Source: Tetrapyrgos nigripes (Eukaryota > Basidiomycota > Agaricomycetes > Agaricales > Campanellaceae). Taken from it: a stretch of DNA of 64,000 nt. A model generated the notes under the pieces. That model did no database searches. It was not told the origin of the DNA and saw only the letters and a list, made by a program, of their open reading frames with translations. Below are positions 36,140-49,476 of this stretch, piece by piece. Location of the stretch: positions 806,001-870,000 of the forward strand of contig JAACJM010000007.1 of the NCBI GenBank assembly GCA_013368315.1, read 5' to 3'. How positions within the stretch are numbered: position 1 is the first letter of the stretch; each line of letters starts with the position of its first letter. The translations under genes and the position numbers were made by a program.

Positions 36140-38453
36140 TCACACCACTTTGGAGAACCCCACAGTAAACACAAACTGGGTATACCCACAAGTCACAGAC
36201 TGTGACTGATAAATGGTAGGAGACCATTTACAAAAGACATCACCCGACCCATTCACTATAAGGAACACAGTCTGACACCACGAAGGCTCCCCCTCGCATA
36301 TTTCCAGACAATCGCTCACAGCTCCTGCGTAATCATGGTTTGGTCCTGGGTCTGTGTTGAATGTAAGCTGTCTAGCAGTGGACGGGTCTCCATCCCAAAG
36401 GCAACCTCGGTCTGTTCCCGGAAAGACATTGACATCATCAGGAAATGGCCCGATTTCATTGAGGGGTTACCGTGGGTTTTTTGGTTGCCGACAGGACTCC
36501 TCGACTTTTGGCACCTCTGTATCTTTCGTTCCTTGGCACTTTTAGGGTAGATTTGTACGTTAGGATAATGAAATACAAAGATATTGTTGAACTAGAGCGA
36601 ATACATACAAAATTTTGTCGAAAGGACTTCTATAATGTTCCTCAAAATATTAGGTTGTGGGAATGTTGTAGGGCTGTGAAGTTTCGGGGTTGTATCGGTT
36701 GTACAACCGCCTACAACCATGCGCAACCTTTTTGGACAGTTTCCTGATGATATTTAGACCGTACTTGGGTTTGGGTGACTGTGGAAGGTGCGGCTGTTAT
36801 TGTCGTGGACACCGTCGTCGTCGCTGTCGTGTGCTGAGCGGTTTGAGTAGCCGTGGCGGTGGTTGTGGTCGTGACGGTGCTGGGAGTGGTGGATGTTTCG
36901 GTTATGGTGCTAACTTTGACCAAAGTCCCTGCAGGAACAGTGAAAGTGGCACTGGGAGTGGAGGTCTGCGTGATGCCGACGGTGGCCGTTATGGTTGTGG
37001 AGGATATGACTGTGGAAACTTGGACAGGCCCGAGGAAGCATTCGCATGCTGTCCTGGCAATGTCTAACACTACCTTTTTCAGTGAGTTGGGGGAGCCTGA
37101 GTAGACATCGCCTAGGTTGGGGGAGCATACAGTGTGTACGAAATGCTAAAATCACTTGTGTGAGCTTCGAAGAAAAATCAGCATGAAATGGAAAGACCTA
37201 CACAATCGTAGTACTGGTACCTGGGCCGGTTGTAACAGTGCAAGACGTCTCAGTGACGACTAAATCAGTGACAGTCGTATCCACACTGAATGTCGTGGTA
37301 CCGGTGGTAGTAGAGGTGGCGGTGGACGTGATCGTCGCAGTGGTGGTTGTCGTTTGTGAGACGGTATCGCTCCCAGAACTGATAGTGAGGGTAGTAGGTG
37401 ATGCAGTCACGAAGCCAGTGGTGGTAGCGGTCTGAGCCACGGTGTTGAGTTAGCACCTAAACGACCCAGGATTGTCGAGCAAAGAAGGTTTGCGCCCTGG
37501 TAGTGATTAAGAGCGCCGATGATCTGGGCGATAGGCGAAGAACCGCAAGTTTTCGAGTCCGCTACGGTTGACGTTGCAGAAGACGAAGACGACGTGGCAG
37601 TGGCTTCACAGGGAATATTCAAGTAAGAACCAATTTTCCTGTACACCGTGCGACATATAAGTATACACAAATTTGATAAGATTGAAGCATGAAACGTACA
37701 AGTCATCCCAATCGAGACCAGGATTAGCAGCGTAAAGCTGAGCAACAGTGATACCGAGTTTAGGAGCAATGATTTCATCGTAGTCTCCAGCTTTGACCTT
37801 GTACTTTAGGCAGGACGTAGTCGTTGATGTGGCACTAGAGAAGAAAGAGGTGGGAGAGGATGTTGAAGTTGTTCCAGAGCAAGGAATATTAAAAGAAGAT
37901 CCGATTTCCCTGTGTAGGATGTAGAAGGTGAGAAGAGAACGACTCGATGAAGAAGTCCACGTACAAGTCATCCCAATCAAGACCAGGGTTAGCCTTGTAG
38001 AGCTGATCAACGGTGACACCGAATTTGGGTGTGATGATTTCATCGTAATCGCCAGCTTTGTTGTAATTTGTCGGGCAACCTGCAGATGTTGATGCGGTGG
38101 TGGAAATACTAGTGGGGACACCAGTGGGGGTACCAGGGCAAAGGTTCAAAACTGCACCAATTTGCCTGCAAAATCTTTCTTCAGCAAACGTGTAAGTGAT
38201 TAAGAAAAGGTACGACATACAAGTTATTGCAGTTGACGCCGGGGTTGTAGCTCTGCAGCTGACTGACCGTCAAATCGTTGCTGGCAGCAATTTTGTAGCA
38301 AAGGTCTCCCGAAACGATAGTCTTTGAGCAGGCAGTCGAGGCGGCGCGAGCATGTGCATGAAGATTGCGAGGATTGTGTTGCGGAGAACGAACGAGTGGG
38401 TTTCCTGCAACAGTCAATGCAGAAGCCAAAAGGAAGGTGGAAACAACGACCAT
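36140..38453 (-). CDS. Secreted three-LysM protein, last exon interrupted
   Basis: Likely cell-wall or effector protein binding chitin or related glycans. It has a signal peptide MVVVSTFLLASALTVAG, then three LysM (CBM50) modules: DLCYKIAASNDLTVSQLQSY to LNLCPG; YNKAGDYDEIITPKFGVTVD to FNIPCSG; and YKVKAGDYDEIIAPKLGITV to LNIPCEA. The introns fall at the same place in each repeat (before the IGxxxNIPC strand), so the modules arose by exon duplication. Then come Thr/Ser-rich stalks, a block SPNLGDVYSGSPNSLKK, and a Cys-bearing C-terminal module ending VGFSKVV. The frame between VRS and DDVNVFPG is broken by a 318-bp insertion that adds a stop at 36711. A frame shift or unresolved short intron also lies near 37440. 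The stalk and C-terminal module match the copy at 19679-20518. The product may be truncated but still carry all LysM domains. Confidence 0.75.
36434..36751. mobile_element. 318-bp MITE-like insertion with TIRs
   Basis: Starts ATCATCAGGAAA and ends TTTCCTGATGAT, a perfect 12-bp terminal inverted repeat (a few more matches follow imperfectly). It sits inside the coding frame of the LysM gene. The intact relative at 20222 reads straight through the site, which proves an insertion. An AT dinucleotide can be read as the target duplication (element then 36436-36749). A short frame inside (VELERIHTKFCRKDFYNVPQ) has no confident match. It is too short to encode a transposase, so it is a non-autonomous element. 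Confidence 0.8.
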
Positions 38454-38600
38454 AGTCGTTACACGACGACGGTAAAAGAGTGACTGGCGTAGGGAAGTTG
38501 CCCTGAAGAATCAGTCACCAGAATGAGCGGGAAGGTTTATAATCTTCGCTTGATATCCCTATGTCTTGGCGATCGCGGTCGAAGGATTGAGGTAAACAGG
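38454..38600 (-). promoter_or_regulatory. Promoter of LysM gene, duplicated
   Basis: The coding-strand sequence has a TATA-like ATTATAAAC about 85 bp before the start codon, and the same block (CTTATAAAC) precedes the copy at 19679. The two promoters are nearly identical over about 130 bp. Confidence 0.5.
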
Positions 38601-40747
38601 ACGTCCGTCATCTGCGCACAGGGGTTAAAAGGAACAAGATCGCATTTTCTCGATGAAATAGAACATTGAATGTAACGGAAAGAGTTGATAGAGCCCAATG
38701 TATCCGCGAACGAGAGCAGGAGGAGGACTCTGTATTACCCCCATCGGATTCCAGTCCTGAGGTGAAAGATGTGAAGAAAGATGTCATATTTGTCATGTTT
38801 GCCATGTTTGCCAAGCGCGTTGTTTGATAAACAACACGCTTTTGACGTAGTCTCTCGTAGACGACGATCACCGTGACTAAAGTGATTACTTTTGACGGAC
38901 AGGGAGGCTATAGTGAGAGCTACTAGTACGATACAAAACGGCGTGTTACAATGTTCTCTACAAATACCACCTCTAGATCTCTTCTAGGACGTGTCATCAA
39001 CTTCCTTTGAGCTCAGTACTATTGGCCTCCACCCGGCATTTCGGAAGGGCGGGTTGTTTTGCGTGGAGGGTTGAGGAGAGTTTGGGATGGAGAGCCAAGG
39101 GAATGACTGGCAGATCACCATGACAAAAAGGAAAAGTATGGAATTGAGGAAGGTGTTGGAAAGGTATGTTTGTTTTCCTTCTTCAATCCCACTCTTGTCT
39201 TGTTTCGTCGGTGTACATTCCTCCCTTAGTCTCTCTCGTCCACTGTACTGAAATATGGCAGTGTGGGCCACTATATACATTGTACAGTGGCAATTAAGAA
39301 TTCTTTCTGGTCTTGAAATTTACCCAAATTTTCAGTCTTGCAAAGAATTGGTCGAGGGCGTGTACGGACCTCGGAGTGAGGAATATCCGTATTAGTTCCC
39401 AGACTTCTCTTAACATAGGCATTTCAGACAAGGAAGCAATGGATCTGAATGACGAATAGCAGCGGAAGGTAATCACAAACTGGTTGTCAGTGGTACAGGC
39501 AGGGAAGGAATCTGCCAGGTTCGAAGAAGGTCCATGTCCGGTTAGACGCGCGAAGCCACTCCCGCTAAGTTCAGTAAAGTACGTACGTCTCTGTCGAAAT
39601 GTCAGCGCTCTGTTGCTAACACGAGAGATAGATCAGCCGGCGCTCGATGAACTGGTAGATGATGTCTTTCCAGATCTCGTTCTTGATGATCAAGACTGCT
39701 TTGGGCCAGAGAAAGGATACTAGTCCCTTTTGGAACTTATCCCGGACTCACCTGAGGGTTGAACAAGGCCTACGGACTTACGCTGTGGGTCACTGATCCT
39801 ACTACACGCGCATCCGCTGATAAATGTTCAGATTTCAGGAACCAGATCAAGAAATGTGATCCTCAGAAGGATAGCCAAAAAGAGGGTATGATTTCTGTAA
39901 AATTAATCGTCTTCATTTCCCTGATGATGAGTATGAGTATTCTTAGGTTGATAATTCTCTCAACGGCTATGGAAGACTCATAATATCATTCTTCAGTACA
40001 CGTTACACGTATCCACTGCGGCTCGACACAAAAGTGTCCAAACATCGAAACCACTCGCTAAGAGCGCCCTCAGGCTTTTGCGTTCACCGAAAGACTGGCC
40101 ATGGTCGTGTTTGAGTGCCTGTGAATTCAACAAGAATAGATCATGATGAATTCGATCCCGCGTGTGTTCCCAAGTACTGTCGGACAGCTCTTCGATGGAT
40201 TAGAATTTAGATGCCACTGGGAACAACAGCAATGAGTTCGCAAGGTGCAGAACATTATGATCACTCCGGCTGGTCGCATCATACCCAATGCTCATGCCTC
40301 TCGCTATTGGCTAATCTCTGATAAGATTGGGAACGAACATCAACCTTATGTTGACATGTTGGACAAGCATATAGTCGTCCATTGCCCAGGGCTGGTGGAG
40401 GAAATCAGGAGAAATGGGAAAGAAGTGGATCAGTGCCACAGTGGCTGATCTCCTTACTTCTCCCGTAACTGTTTTTGCTACTGATGGTCTCTTTATTGTG
40501 TGTATCTTTCAATAACCTGAAAAAGGCGTATGATCATCGAGCGTTGTGATTGCGAATCAGTTTCCACTGTTCGTCCACGAAGCACAAGCCAAGTAGTTCG
40601 AAAAGAGACTAGCCCTTGATTTTTGACCCAAATATAGACATGTAGATAAACAGCCACCAGAGAGAAACAGAAATAATGTATGAGGAAGACCATACTACTC
40701 GACACCATGTGCACACACCGTCACGAAGTATCATGTAGCATCACATA
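38601..40747. other. Gene-poor stretch with weak coding-like scraps
   Basis: Short coding-like scraps on the plus strand, for example ALDELVDDVFPDLVLDDQ near 39640 and NIMITPAGRIIPNAHASRYW near 40243, are separated by stops. They share no recognised domain. They may be remnants of a decayed gene or transposon. Nothing else stands out. Confidence 0.4.
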
Positions 40748-42352
<1,605 letters not shown>

Positions 42353-42425
42353 TATAGAGATAGATAGATAGAGAAGAGGTGAATTCAAGTCGAGGAGTTG
42401 AAGTTTACTTGCAGTTTTCTGTGGC

Positions 42426-42434
42426 TTTTATATG
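42426..42434 (-). promoter_or_regulatory. TATA box of the peroxidase gene
   Basis: Coding-strand ATATAAAAG lies about 75 bp upstream of the start codon, a usual spacing for class II peroxidase genes. I found no perfect metal-response element (TGCRCNC) nearby. Confidence 0.6.
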
Positions 42435-42802
42435 TCTTTCGGCCTTTCTGTTTCGATGGAGCGTTGTAAAAGTGCCATAAGATGGTTGCATAGAGCCAGA
42501 ACACAGTCAATTATGATTCACACATGGAATAACGACAGGAAAAAAAGTTGTAGCCGTGTGAGCTATTGGCAAGATCGGAAAGCTTTCAATCAAGACAGAC
42601 ACTCACGACCGATCGGTACTTGCTATTGCACAAAATAAGCATCTACGGGAATCCATAGATAGACGAGCGGAGCGTTTACCACCCCTTCAGGTTTGTGACT
42701 TTCGTTATTCAATCCGAAGCTGGTAGTAGAGTAGGGTAGAGTATTGACTGGGTCACGGATAAAATACATACAAAGGGAATGTAAAAAGTGATTTGGAATA
42801 AG

Positions 42803-43180
42803 TCAGCTCTTAGCATCCCTGAACGAAGAAATGTTTCCAATACTTACATAAAGTGGCGCTGGACAGTGAGGAAAGAGCCATTCAAGACAAATGGACGGGT
42901 ACTGCAAAATTGGACCTGAAGAAAATCCGTGTGCTTGTATGAATCCCAATCTAACGGAATTTGTGACTAAAGTCAGTGGATGAAACCAAAGACGAAGCCA
43001 AGATGGAAGACTTACGCGTGGTGTAATGGCGCAGCATTTGCGCAGTCTTTTTTCTATGGGTTAGTGTCTCATTCTGAATGATATCAATTGGACGCCCACT
43101 CTTACCGAAAACGGTGTCGTACGCGTTTTGATATCAATATACAAGGGAAAAGGACCGCAGCTGAAAAATTTCTCGCCATC
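42803..43180 (-). CDS. Possible small spliced gene
   Basis: Starting at MARNFSAAVLFPCILISKRV, three GT-AG introns with good donors (GTAAGAG, GTAAGTC, GTAAGTA) join in frame to KKTAQMLRHYTTHWDSYKHT, then DFLQVQFCSTRPFVLNGSFL, then MDAKS and stop: about 76 residues. The N terminus is basic and hydrophobic, like a mitochondrial presequence or signal anchor. No family recognised. The consistent splicing is the only support; it could also be part of a longer gene or chance. Confidence 0.3.
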
Positions 43181-43589
43181 GTGGAAGTAGGATAAGAATA
43201 GTGGCCAATGATGATGTTGTCGACTTGTTCAAGTCCGAGACTCTAGCCAACGTATCTCTGATAGGCTCAACGGGCCAACAACTTCAAGGTTCTCTGCATC
43301 CGAACCCAGGAATGGCTCTCCCCCAAAATCTCGGTAATCTCGGTGCTGGCGAATAGCAGTTGATTTAGCGAAAAAAAATCTGTAGCATTTCTATTATGAA
43401 TATGAAGCAAAGACATGAGAAACCAGCGAGGAAAGAAAGAGTATGTTTATCATGAACATAGAAAAACAGCAGGACGAACGATAGCAGACAGCAACTGAGA
43501 AGCTGATGGAAATGTGGTGAGCAAAACGAGGAAGCTACGTACAGGTATACACACGATGAGGGTAAATTATGGGAAGACATATAATGGTT

Positions 43590-43910
43590 TCAGTCTTCCT
43601 CACACTCCATCTGGAGCCAGGTGAGTAGGGTATTATCCAGATGCCCAACCCGCTGTAGATGTTCACACTCTCTGGCCGACAGCAGACGCACACCGCTCGG
43701 CACGACCAAATCCTGAGACACCCTGCAAAGGGGTATATTGAGTGTCCGGTCTTCCAGGAAGATGTTGAAGTGGTTTGCGCATACGATTACGTTAGCCACA
43801 GAGTATTCCTGGTTCAGGAACTATGGAGAAAGGCAAAAGCGACGACAACGAGAGACGTTACAACTTACGTGGCAGCCAAAGCAAAGCCGAAGCGACAGCA
43901 TGAGGGGCAT
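43590..43910 (-). CDS. Possible small two-exon gene
   Basis: From MPLMLSLRLCFGCH, a GTAAGT...CATAG intron leads in frame to FLNQEYSVANVIVCANHFNI and on to LVVPSGVRLLSARECEHLQR and a stop at 43590, about 90 residues. The second exon looks protein-like (mixed amphipathic helices, acidic end MECEED). No family recognised and the start is uncertain. Confidence 0.25.
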
Positions 43911-44404
43911 TTCGCATCACATGTCGCCCACGTGGTCATGCATCAAGCGAGACGCGTCTAGTCACCAGATCCATCACTTTAAATGTCGTTTGATATTAAT
44001 GCGTGCTAGTCTGGTCCCCAAATGTTAAGTGTGCTATATGCATCGCTCTACCCACCTTGGATGAATCCGGCAGAGTTTGCGGAAATCAAATGCAGATGAA
44101 CTGGTGTTGTAGGAAGATTACCAAAAGCCAGTGGGAAACACCTGATCAATATCATTCGAGTTCAAGTCCCTCCTCCTTACAGATTTGGGGATGTAGTGAG
44201 GAACCAGAAAGGTGTGGGTACAGTGGTACAAGAAGGGCTGTCTACTTCTCTCCACCTCTCTTCACCATGTCCAAACACTCAAGCAAGACCCCAAAAATTT
44301 AATATACCCGTCGAAGCAATTTCAATACACCATCTCTTATACTGAATCCTCTGGGTCAGAGAACGCTCTCTGATTCTGAGTCTTTCAGAAGACATACCAC
44401 TTAT
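43911..44404. other. Flank of KDZ relic, no gene seen
   Basis: No supported gene. Left border of the transposon-rich region. I could not identify a terminal inverted repeat or target duplication for the KDZ element here. Confidence 0.4.
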
Positions 44405-47188
44405 ACTCAACACAGTGATGGCAGTGTATCCGTACTATCCACATTTCTGTCCTCTACACCTAATAGTAGAGGGAGCTTCCAATACAACCCCAACCCCTTC
44501 ATGGACAACCCCATCACCCAAGTTCTTGAGCAGCCTACAATCGAGCCTCCATACCTCAAGCTATACCAGGACACCATGGAAAAGTTTGACCAAATCTCAT
44601 TTTTGGACCCAAGTAATGTTGATCAACCTGACATGAACATGACTGAGGAAACTTCAGAGCAACAAGTACACATTCACCATCATAACTCTGTTCGTACTTA
44701 CATTCTGTCATGTTATGGGTGTCTAACCTTTAAATCTAAAATTTTATGGTAGGATGGTATCACCATCATCAGGAAGACTTCCTGTTTGCTCTACTACGGA
44801 ATGAGTATTGCAGGTCCACAGGAAATTCTGCTGGATTTTCGTGCTCGTCTTGTTCTACCATATCTTCAGCTGTGTACCATTGCATGAGCTGCTTTGATCT
44901 CCAGGAGATGTGTGCCCCATGCATTATCAATGCACATCAGGTATCGCCATTTCATAGAATCCAGGTATGTCATATCTTCTACTAGATGTAAGGAAAGGAT
45001 GCTACCAGCCTTCATAGATATGGAATGGAGAGGACCAGTTCTGGAAAAAAACATCCTTAGCTCACGCAGGATTGTGTATTCAACTTGGGCATTCTCCCAG
45101 TGACCTATGTAACAATCCTCAATCTTCTGCTGGAGACTCCTTTGTTATTGTTGAGAGTGATGGGATTCATAGAGTCTGACTTGACTTTTGCAGATTTTGT
45201 GGTGCTTGTCCAGCATGAGACACAGCTCTCCACAGGCTGTGGTTACTTCCTATGACATTGCATGTATCTGGGGCATCAATTTTTGGAAGCGGTGATCCAT
45301 CTACAATCAGTCATATCACCTGGACCCTCTACAAACTTATAGATTCCTGGTACCAAAATTCCATCTCAAAGCTCATAAATTATGGTGTCAGGTTTGCCCT
45401 TTAGATATTCCTTGATTGCTGTGATACTTACAGCTATGCTCTATTCTAGGTCTGATTCTCATTCAATTTCACACCTCTGGTGGGAAGGACTGATGGTGAA
45501 GCACCAGAAAGGGGCTGGTCTGCTGTTAATGCAGTATCGGAGCACCAAAGAAATGGGGCCAGGCTTCAGGAGAGACACCCTAGATGATATTTTCAGTGAT
45601 TGGAACTATCGAAAAAGATTGGTACTACGTAGGTAAACCCCTGAAATTTTTATTTTATTTTCCAACCTTTTCTGTATGTAGCAGGCACACTGCTCAAGAA
45701 ATTCAAGGATGCACTATCTCAACAAGAGGATCACACTCTAGCTTTTAAGCTCATGACTGCATCATTACTTTTGGAATTGGTTGCAAGGCTTGAGCAGGCT
45801 GTTCAGGCTTGGGAGATGGATCCAAATGGCTCTGTAAATCCATTTGAGCCCAAAGAAAAGCGTAAGTTACTTTTCAGCTCTTAATTTGACATATTATGAA
45901 TTATGAACACAGCTTATTCTTTGAGCCATGTGAGATTAGAACTGGCCAAGGAAGATGAAGCTGACAAGGAGGAGGAGAAAGTCCACTCCATTTCCTTTCA
46001 GACCATGGTCATGAAGGGAATATCCTTGGAAGAAGAACAGTAAGTTCTCCATATTAAAAGAATAAAAATCCTGACTCATTATGTCCAGAGCAAATCTTGC
46101 TGCAGAGGACAGACAATTAAAGAACAGTGCAACAGACATACAGAAGGCAAAATATATTGAACGAGCCACCCATTTGCGGCAGAAGATCGAAGCCTTCTTT
46201 GATGTCCAGCATATCTACATGACCTGATTGGGATATATTCACAGTCAGGAAAAACAGGAAGCTCAATCAGAGATCCCTGTTCACACCATTCCACTAATGC
46301 TCCCTTCATACTTTGATCCTTGATCCTTCAATTCAAAGTTATATGCCTTGGAGTTCAGAGTCTGCCAGGCAGAGGCTCATGAGGCTCTGGAATCTCTACG
46401 ATGCCACCTGTCCTTGAAATCCTCTGTATGGCACCTTCATAGAACCATGCATACCTGTTCACAGACAGTGATTCAAGATGTTGAGAGGAAGATCCAAGCT
46501 GATGCGTCTTGATACTGTTGTGCTTATGCTGGTTTGAAGGTGTTGGGGCCTTTGTTATGAATTGAATCAAAGGAATGGGAGGATAGGTTGAGGCCATTAA
46601 TGGATGGAGATATATGTGGAATTTCTGATGTAGATCCAGATGAACATGGTAGTGGCAGGGCAGAGTCAGTGAGGAGGAGTCAGTCCAGTAAGCATAACTA
46701 CACTTCAGAGGGCTGAAGAACACAGTCATGGATATGGATGTGATTTGGATTACATACAGATGGTCAAGCTGAGGTTGGTGAAGGTAAGCAATTTTCTATC
46801 TCAAATTTGGTTTTATGGCCGTATAAATCTCATGATTTATCAGCAAATCTAGAGCAAGATGCTTCTGATGGCAGGAAGAAGTCATTGTCTTGCAGGAAGA
46901 AATGCGACGAGTGTTTGAGTTCTATAAAAAGATGCAGGAGGTGTGGCAAGCCCAGGCTCAATTCTATTCCACCCAAGTTCATGGAAACAAACTTAACCAG
47001 CTCTCATTTGCTTCAGAAAGTTCAGTCACTATAGGTGGAGGGGTAGCCTATGCAAGAAAACAGGCTGACCATTATTTCAACCTCTCCAGAGTCTGTCTTG
47101 AATCTTGGAAGGAGGTTCCTAAGATGGCACATGCATCACAGTTGGAAATTGCCCATATGGAGGAGCATTTGAAGAATCAACATTGAGG
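44405..47188 (+). pseudogene. Decayed KDZ transposase with CxC2 cluster
   Basis: Remnant of a Kyakuja-Dileera-Zisupton transposase. In order: a Pro/Ser-rich leader with EQPTIEPPYLKLYQDTMEKF; a CxC2-type cysteine cluster FSCSSCSTISSAVYHCMSCF with FDLQEMCAPCIINAHQVSPF; LCIQLGHSPSDLCNNPQSSA and FVIVESDGIHRV, then a TGA, then LDFC; the diagnostic STKEMGPGFRRDTLDD with IFSDWNYRKRL; and the C-terminal helical part (LVARLEQAVQAWEMDPNGSV, FQTMVMKGISLEEEQ) and VTIGGGVAYARKQADHYFNL. Frames change between blocks and stops intervene. Only about 90 residues lie between the CxC2 part and STKEMGPG where full-length relatives have several hundred, so the catalytic core is missing. Some breaks are introns; others are true damage. 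Confidence 0.8.
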
Positions 47189-47993
47189 AACTTTGTTAAA
47201 TGACCTGTACAGTAGTTATAAAAATGGAGACCAAGAAAATAGAGAGGTTGTGATGAGCCAACTGCTGCCACGTGTGCTGAGCAGTTGGCTTGAAATTGTG
47301 TGCGCAACATTGACATAGCCATATCTTGCTCATCACTGTACCAACCACCTTGCATCTGCCAATAGCTCTCTGGTGCATTGCACAAAATATCGTAGTCAAA
47401 TTTCTACATGATTTTTAACCTCCTGTACTGAAGGATACATCAAAAGTATGGCTGGAGTGTGTTGGCAGCATTAATGGAATTATAAGTGCATACACTGATT
47501 CCTGTGTGGTTTTTCAGCTCTAATATTGACTTAGAATGGCTAAAATTGTCTAACGTGCTGTATCTGCAAGCCAGCATCAATGAAGTGTGCCGCTGTCCAA
47601 CCCTCTGACCATCCCACTCTCTGACTCGGCATATGCACCCTCATAGCTCTCACCACTCCAGCCAATAGGCCTCAGCATTACACCCAGCTCGTTTTTGTGT
47701 CCAAAACTGCTCGTTGCTCTAGCCACCAGCATCCATAGCTTATATGCATCAAATCTGCCTGTCCTGCTGTCATGTGCATAATCCCTTGTTTTTTTTTTTA
47801 CCCAACTTACTCTGGGATGACCATTCTGTTGTTTCCAGTATCTTGTTCTTGTGTATTGCCTATACATATCTTAATACAAGCTTCACAACCTCCGCACACA
47901 ATTTTGAGCCAACCGCTCAGCGCATGCTGACAAAGCCACACGTGGCAGCGGTTGGCTCATTGCAACCCCTCTAATATCAGATTTAGACATGTA
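47189..47993. repeat. Region bounded by two related hairpins
   Basis: Two related palindromic blocks face each other: 47252-47306 and 47893-47967. Each has arms AGCCAAC(T/C)GCT and AGC(A/G)GTTGGCT around a core containing ACGTG. In opposite orientation they align over about 55 bp (cgcacacaatttn-agccaac...), the right one carrying about 16 extra bases. They may be ends of a non-autonomous DNA element, or the right-hand sequence of the KDZ element. The Gypsy element lies directly to the right. No gene. Confidence 0.55.
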
Positions 47994-47998
47994 ACTTG
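47994..47998. repeat. Target-site duplication, left (ACTTG)
   Basis: Five-base duplication ACTTG immediately before the 5' LTR, matched by ACTTG at 55753-55757 after the 3' LTR. Confidence 0.95.
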
Positions 47999-48472
47999 TG
48001 TCATGAATCGCCTCCCGCCTCCTTCATTCTCTCTCTATTCTCTTCCATTATCTATTCACTTCTATTTGCCATTCTATCATCTTCCATAAACCCATAAAGA
48101 CTGATTACTTCTCATCATCGTCTCCTGGATCTATGACTCACTTCTCCGCTTCCTTTATCTCCATGGACATTCTTACGTACATATTTCTCTACTTGACTCA
48201 CATTCTTATCTCCTCCGATCCCTAGGCTCCATGGACATTCTCTTATATTCATTCTTCTCTATATATATCGTAGATCACGTAGCCAGGTTCCTTAGTCTGT
48301 TCACTTCGTCTCCACTCCGCTCCTAGTACAGTGCAGTGTCAAGCATAGTCAGCTACTTGATCTCTTCTCGTCTCTATTATTCCTTCTCCATCTCTCCTCA
48401 TTGTAATTTGCCGAATCTAATTTGTTCATTGTGTGACTTGGGTGGTTTTGCTAAGTGCCAATGTTCTTGACA
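47999..48472 (+). repeat. 5' LTR of Ty3/Gypsy element (474 bp)
   Basis: Begins TGTCATGAATCG and ends GTTCTTGACA (TG...CA). It is the same length as the 3' LTR, with about nine differences, eight of them transitions. It contains ctctatatatat, a likely TATA region, near 48268. Confidence 0.95.
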
Positions 48473-49018
48473 CTTGAACAGACTCTCTTACACCCACCTC
48501 ACAAACAGACCCTCGATAAAAACACACTGGCTCTTAACTTCGAACCCCTTATTAACAACCTACGAACCCGACCTCCACCGTTCTATCCTTTCCCTATCGA
48601 AAAATCAAAGTACTTTGTAAATTACCGAGAAGAACTCGAAATAACAGTACGCGAGCACGCTATCGCACTCGACGACTATTGGATCATACTCAACAAGAGA
48701 TTGTGGATCCCAGGTGAAGTGACCGTCTCCGAATATCTCCGAATAAAGACATCACCTGAAAACACCTCTCCACGCTACGTTGCAATTGCAGATACGTGTT
48801 ACCTCATTCAACTAGGGGAGACAACCCTCCCATATTGGTTCAGTCACGCCGACTACAAAGATAGCGACATCTTCGAGTTCTGCCAAGAGGAATATCACGA
48901 ATATCTCCAAACCCGAGTCCCCAGAATAATCAACTACTATAGATCACTGGTCTCTTGGGAAGACGTCTCAGGAGAACAGTGGGATCTTTTATTTCCGGAA
49001 GCTGAAACGAGTGGATGA
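48461..49018 (+). CDS. Element ORF upstream of gag
   Basis: Open frame of 185 codons starting at an ATG inside the last 12 bp of the 5' LTR (MFLTLEQTLLHPPH). It is well balanced in composition, with stretches such as HAIALDDYWIILNKRLWIPG and YVAIADTCYLIQLGETTLPY, which look like a folded domain. It lies in a different frame from gag, with several stops between. I do not recognise a domain. It may be an additional structural protein, or the N-terminal part of Gag separated by a frameshift or intron (downstream in-frame pieces such as NNKIATSHTKTGGSF are also coding-like). Confidence 0.5.
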   Translation: MFLTLEQTLLHPPHKQTLDKNTLALNFEPLINNLRTRPPPFYPFPIEKSKYFVNYREELEITVREHAIALDDYWIILNKRLWIPGEVTVSEYLRIKTSPENTSPRYVAIADTCYLIQLGETTLPYWFSHADYKDSDIFEFCQEEYHEYLQTRVPRIINYYRSLVSWEDVSGEQWDLLFPEAETSG

Positions 49019-49476
49019 GCGGAAGCGGAATTCCAAGAACCACTAGATCACGCACAGCCTCACAAAACCCTAGCCGTGTTCCCTCTCCCCTAGTCGTTTG
49101 TCTCAGATGACCTCATGCACACGTTCCCCGAAAACAACAAGATTGCTACTTCTCACACCAAAACCGGTGGGAGTTTTGTACAACCCATCCTTGTCCCAAC
49201 CGGCTCTCCGTAAACAACCGACCCCTTTCAATCGAAGAACAGGCAGTTGGTATCGAACCAGTCTCACTCTTCGAATCACTCCCATCAGAACCGACCGTAG
49301 AAAACCCAAATCCTGTCACAACCCCATCACCAACTCCTTCTCACGAACATTCCCCAGAACCCCATTCCCCTCACAACAGATCCCCAACGGACAGTACTCC
49401 TAGTGCAGCCCAAGAACCCATCTCAATCAATCCCACACTTCCAATCGACTTCCACTCCATTCACGCCGCCCTCAGA

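Noticed and set aside
36472..36747. Reverse-transcriptase-like or transposase gene in the 318-bp insertion
   Set aside because: The short peptide (about 60 residues) has no catalytic motif; the TIRs and size fit a non-autonomous element.
49098..49403. Extra ORF between the leader ORF and gag
   Set aside because: Ser/Arg/Pro-rich composition shift in C-rich DNA; no domain. At most part of a frameshifted gag leader.
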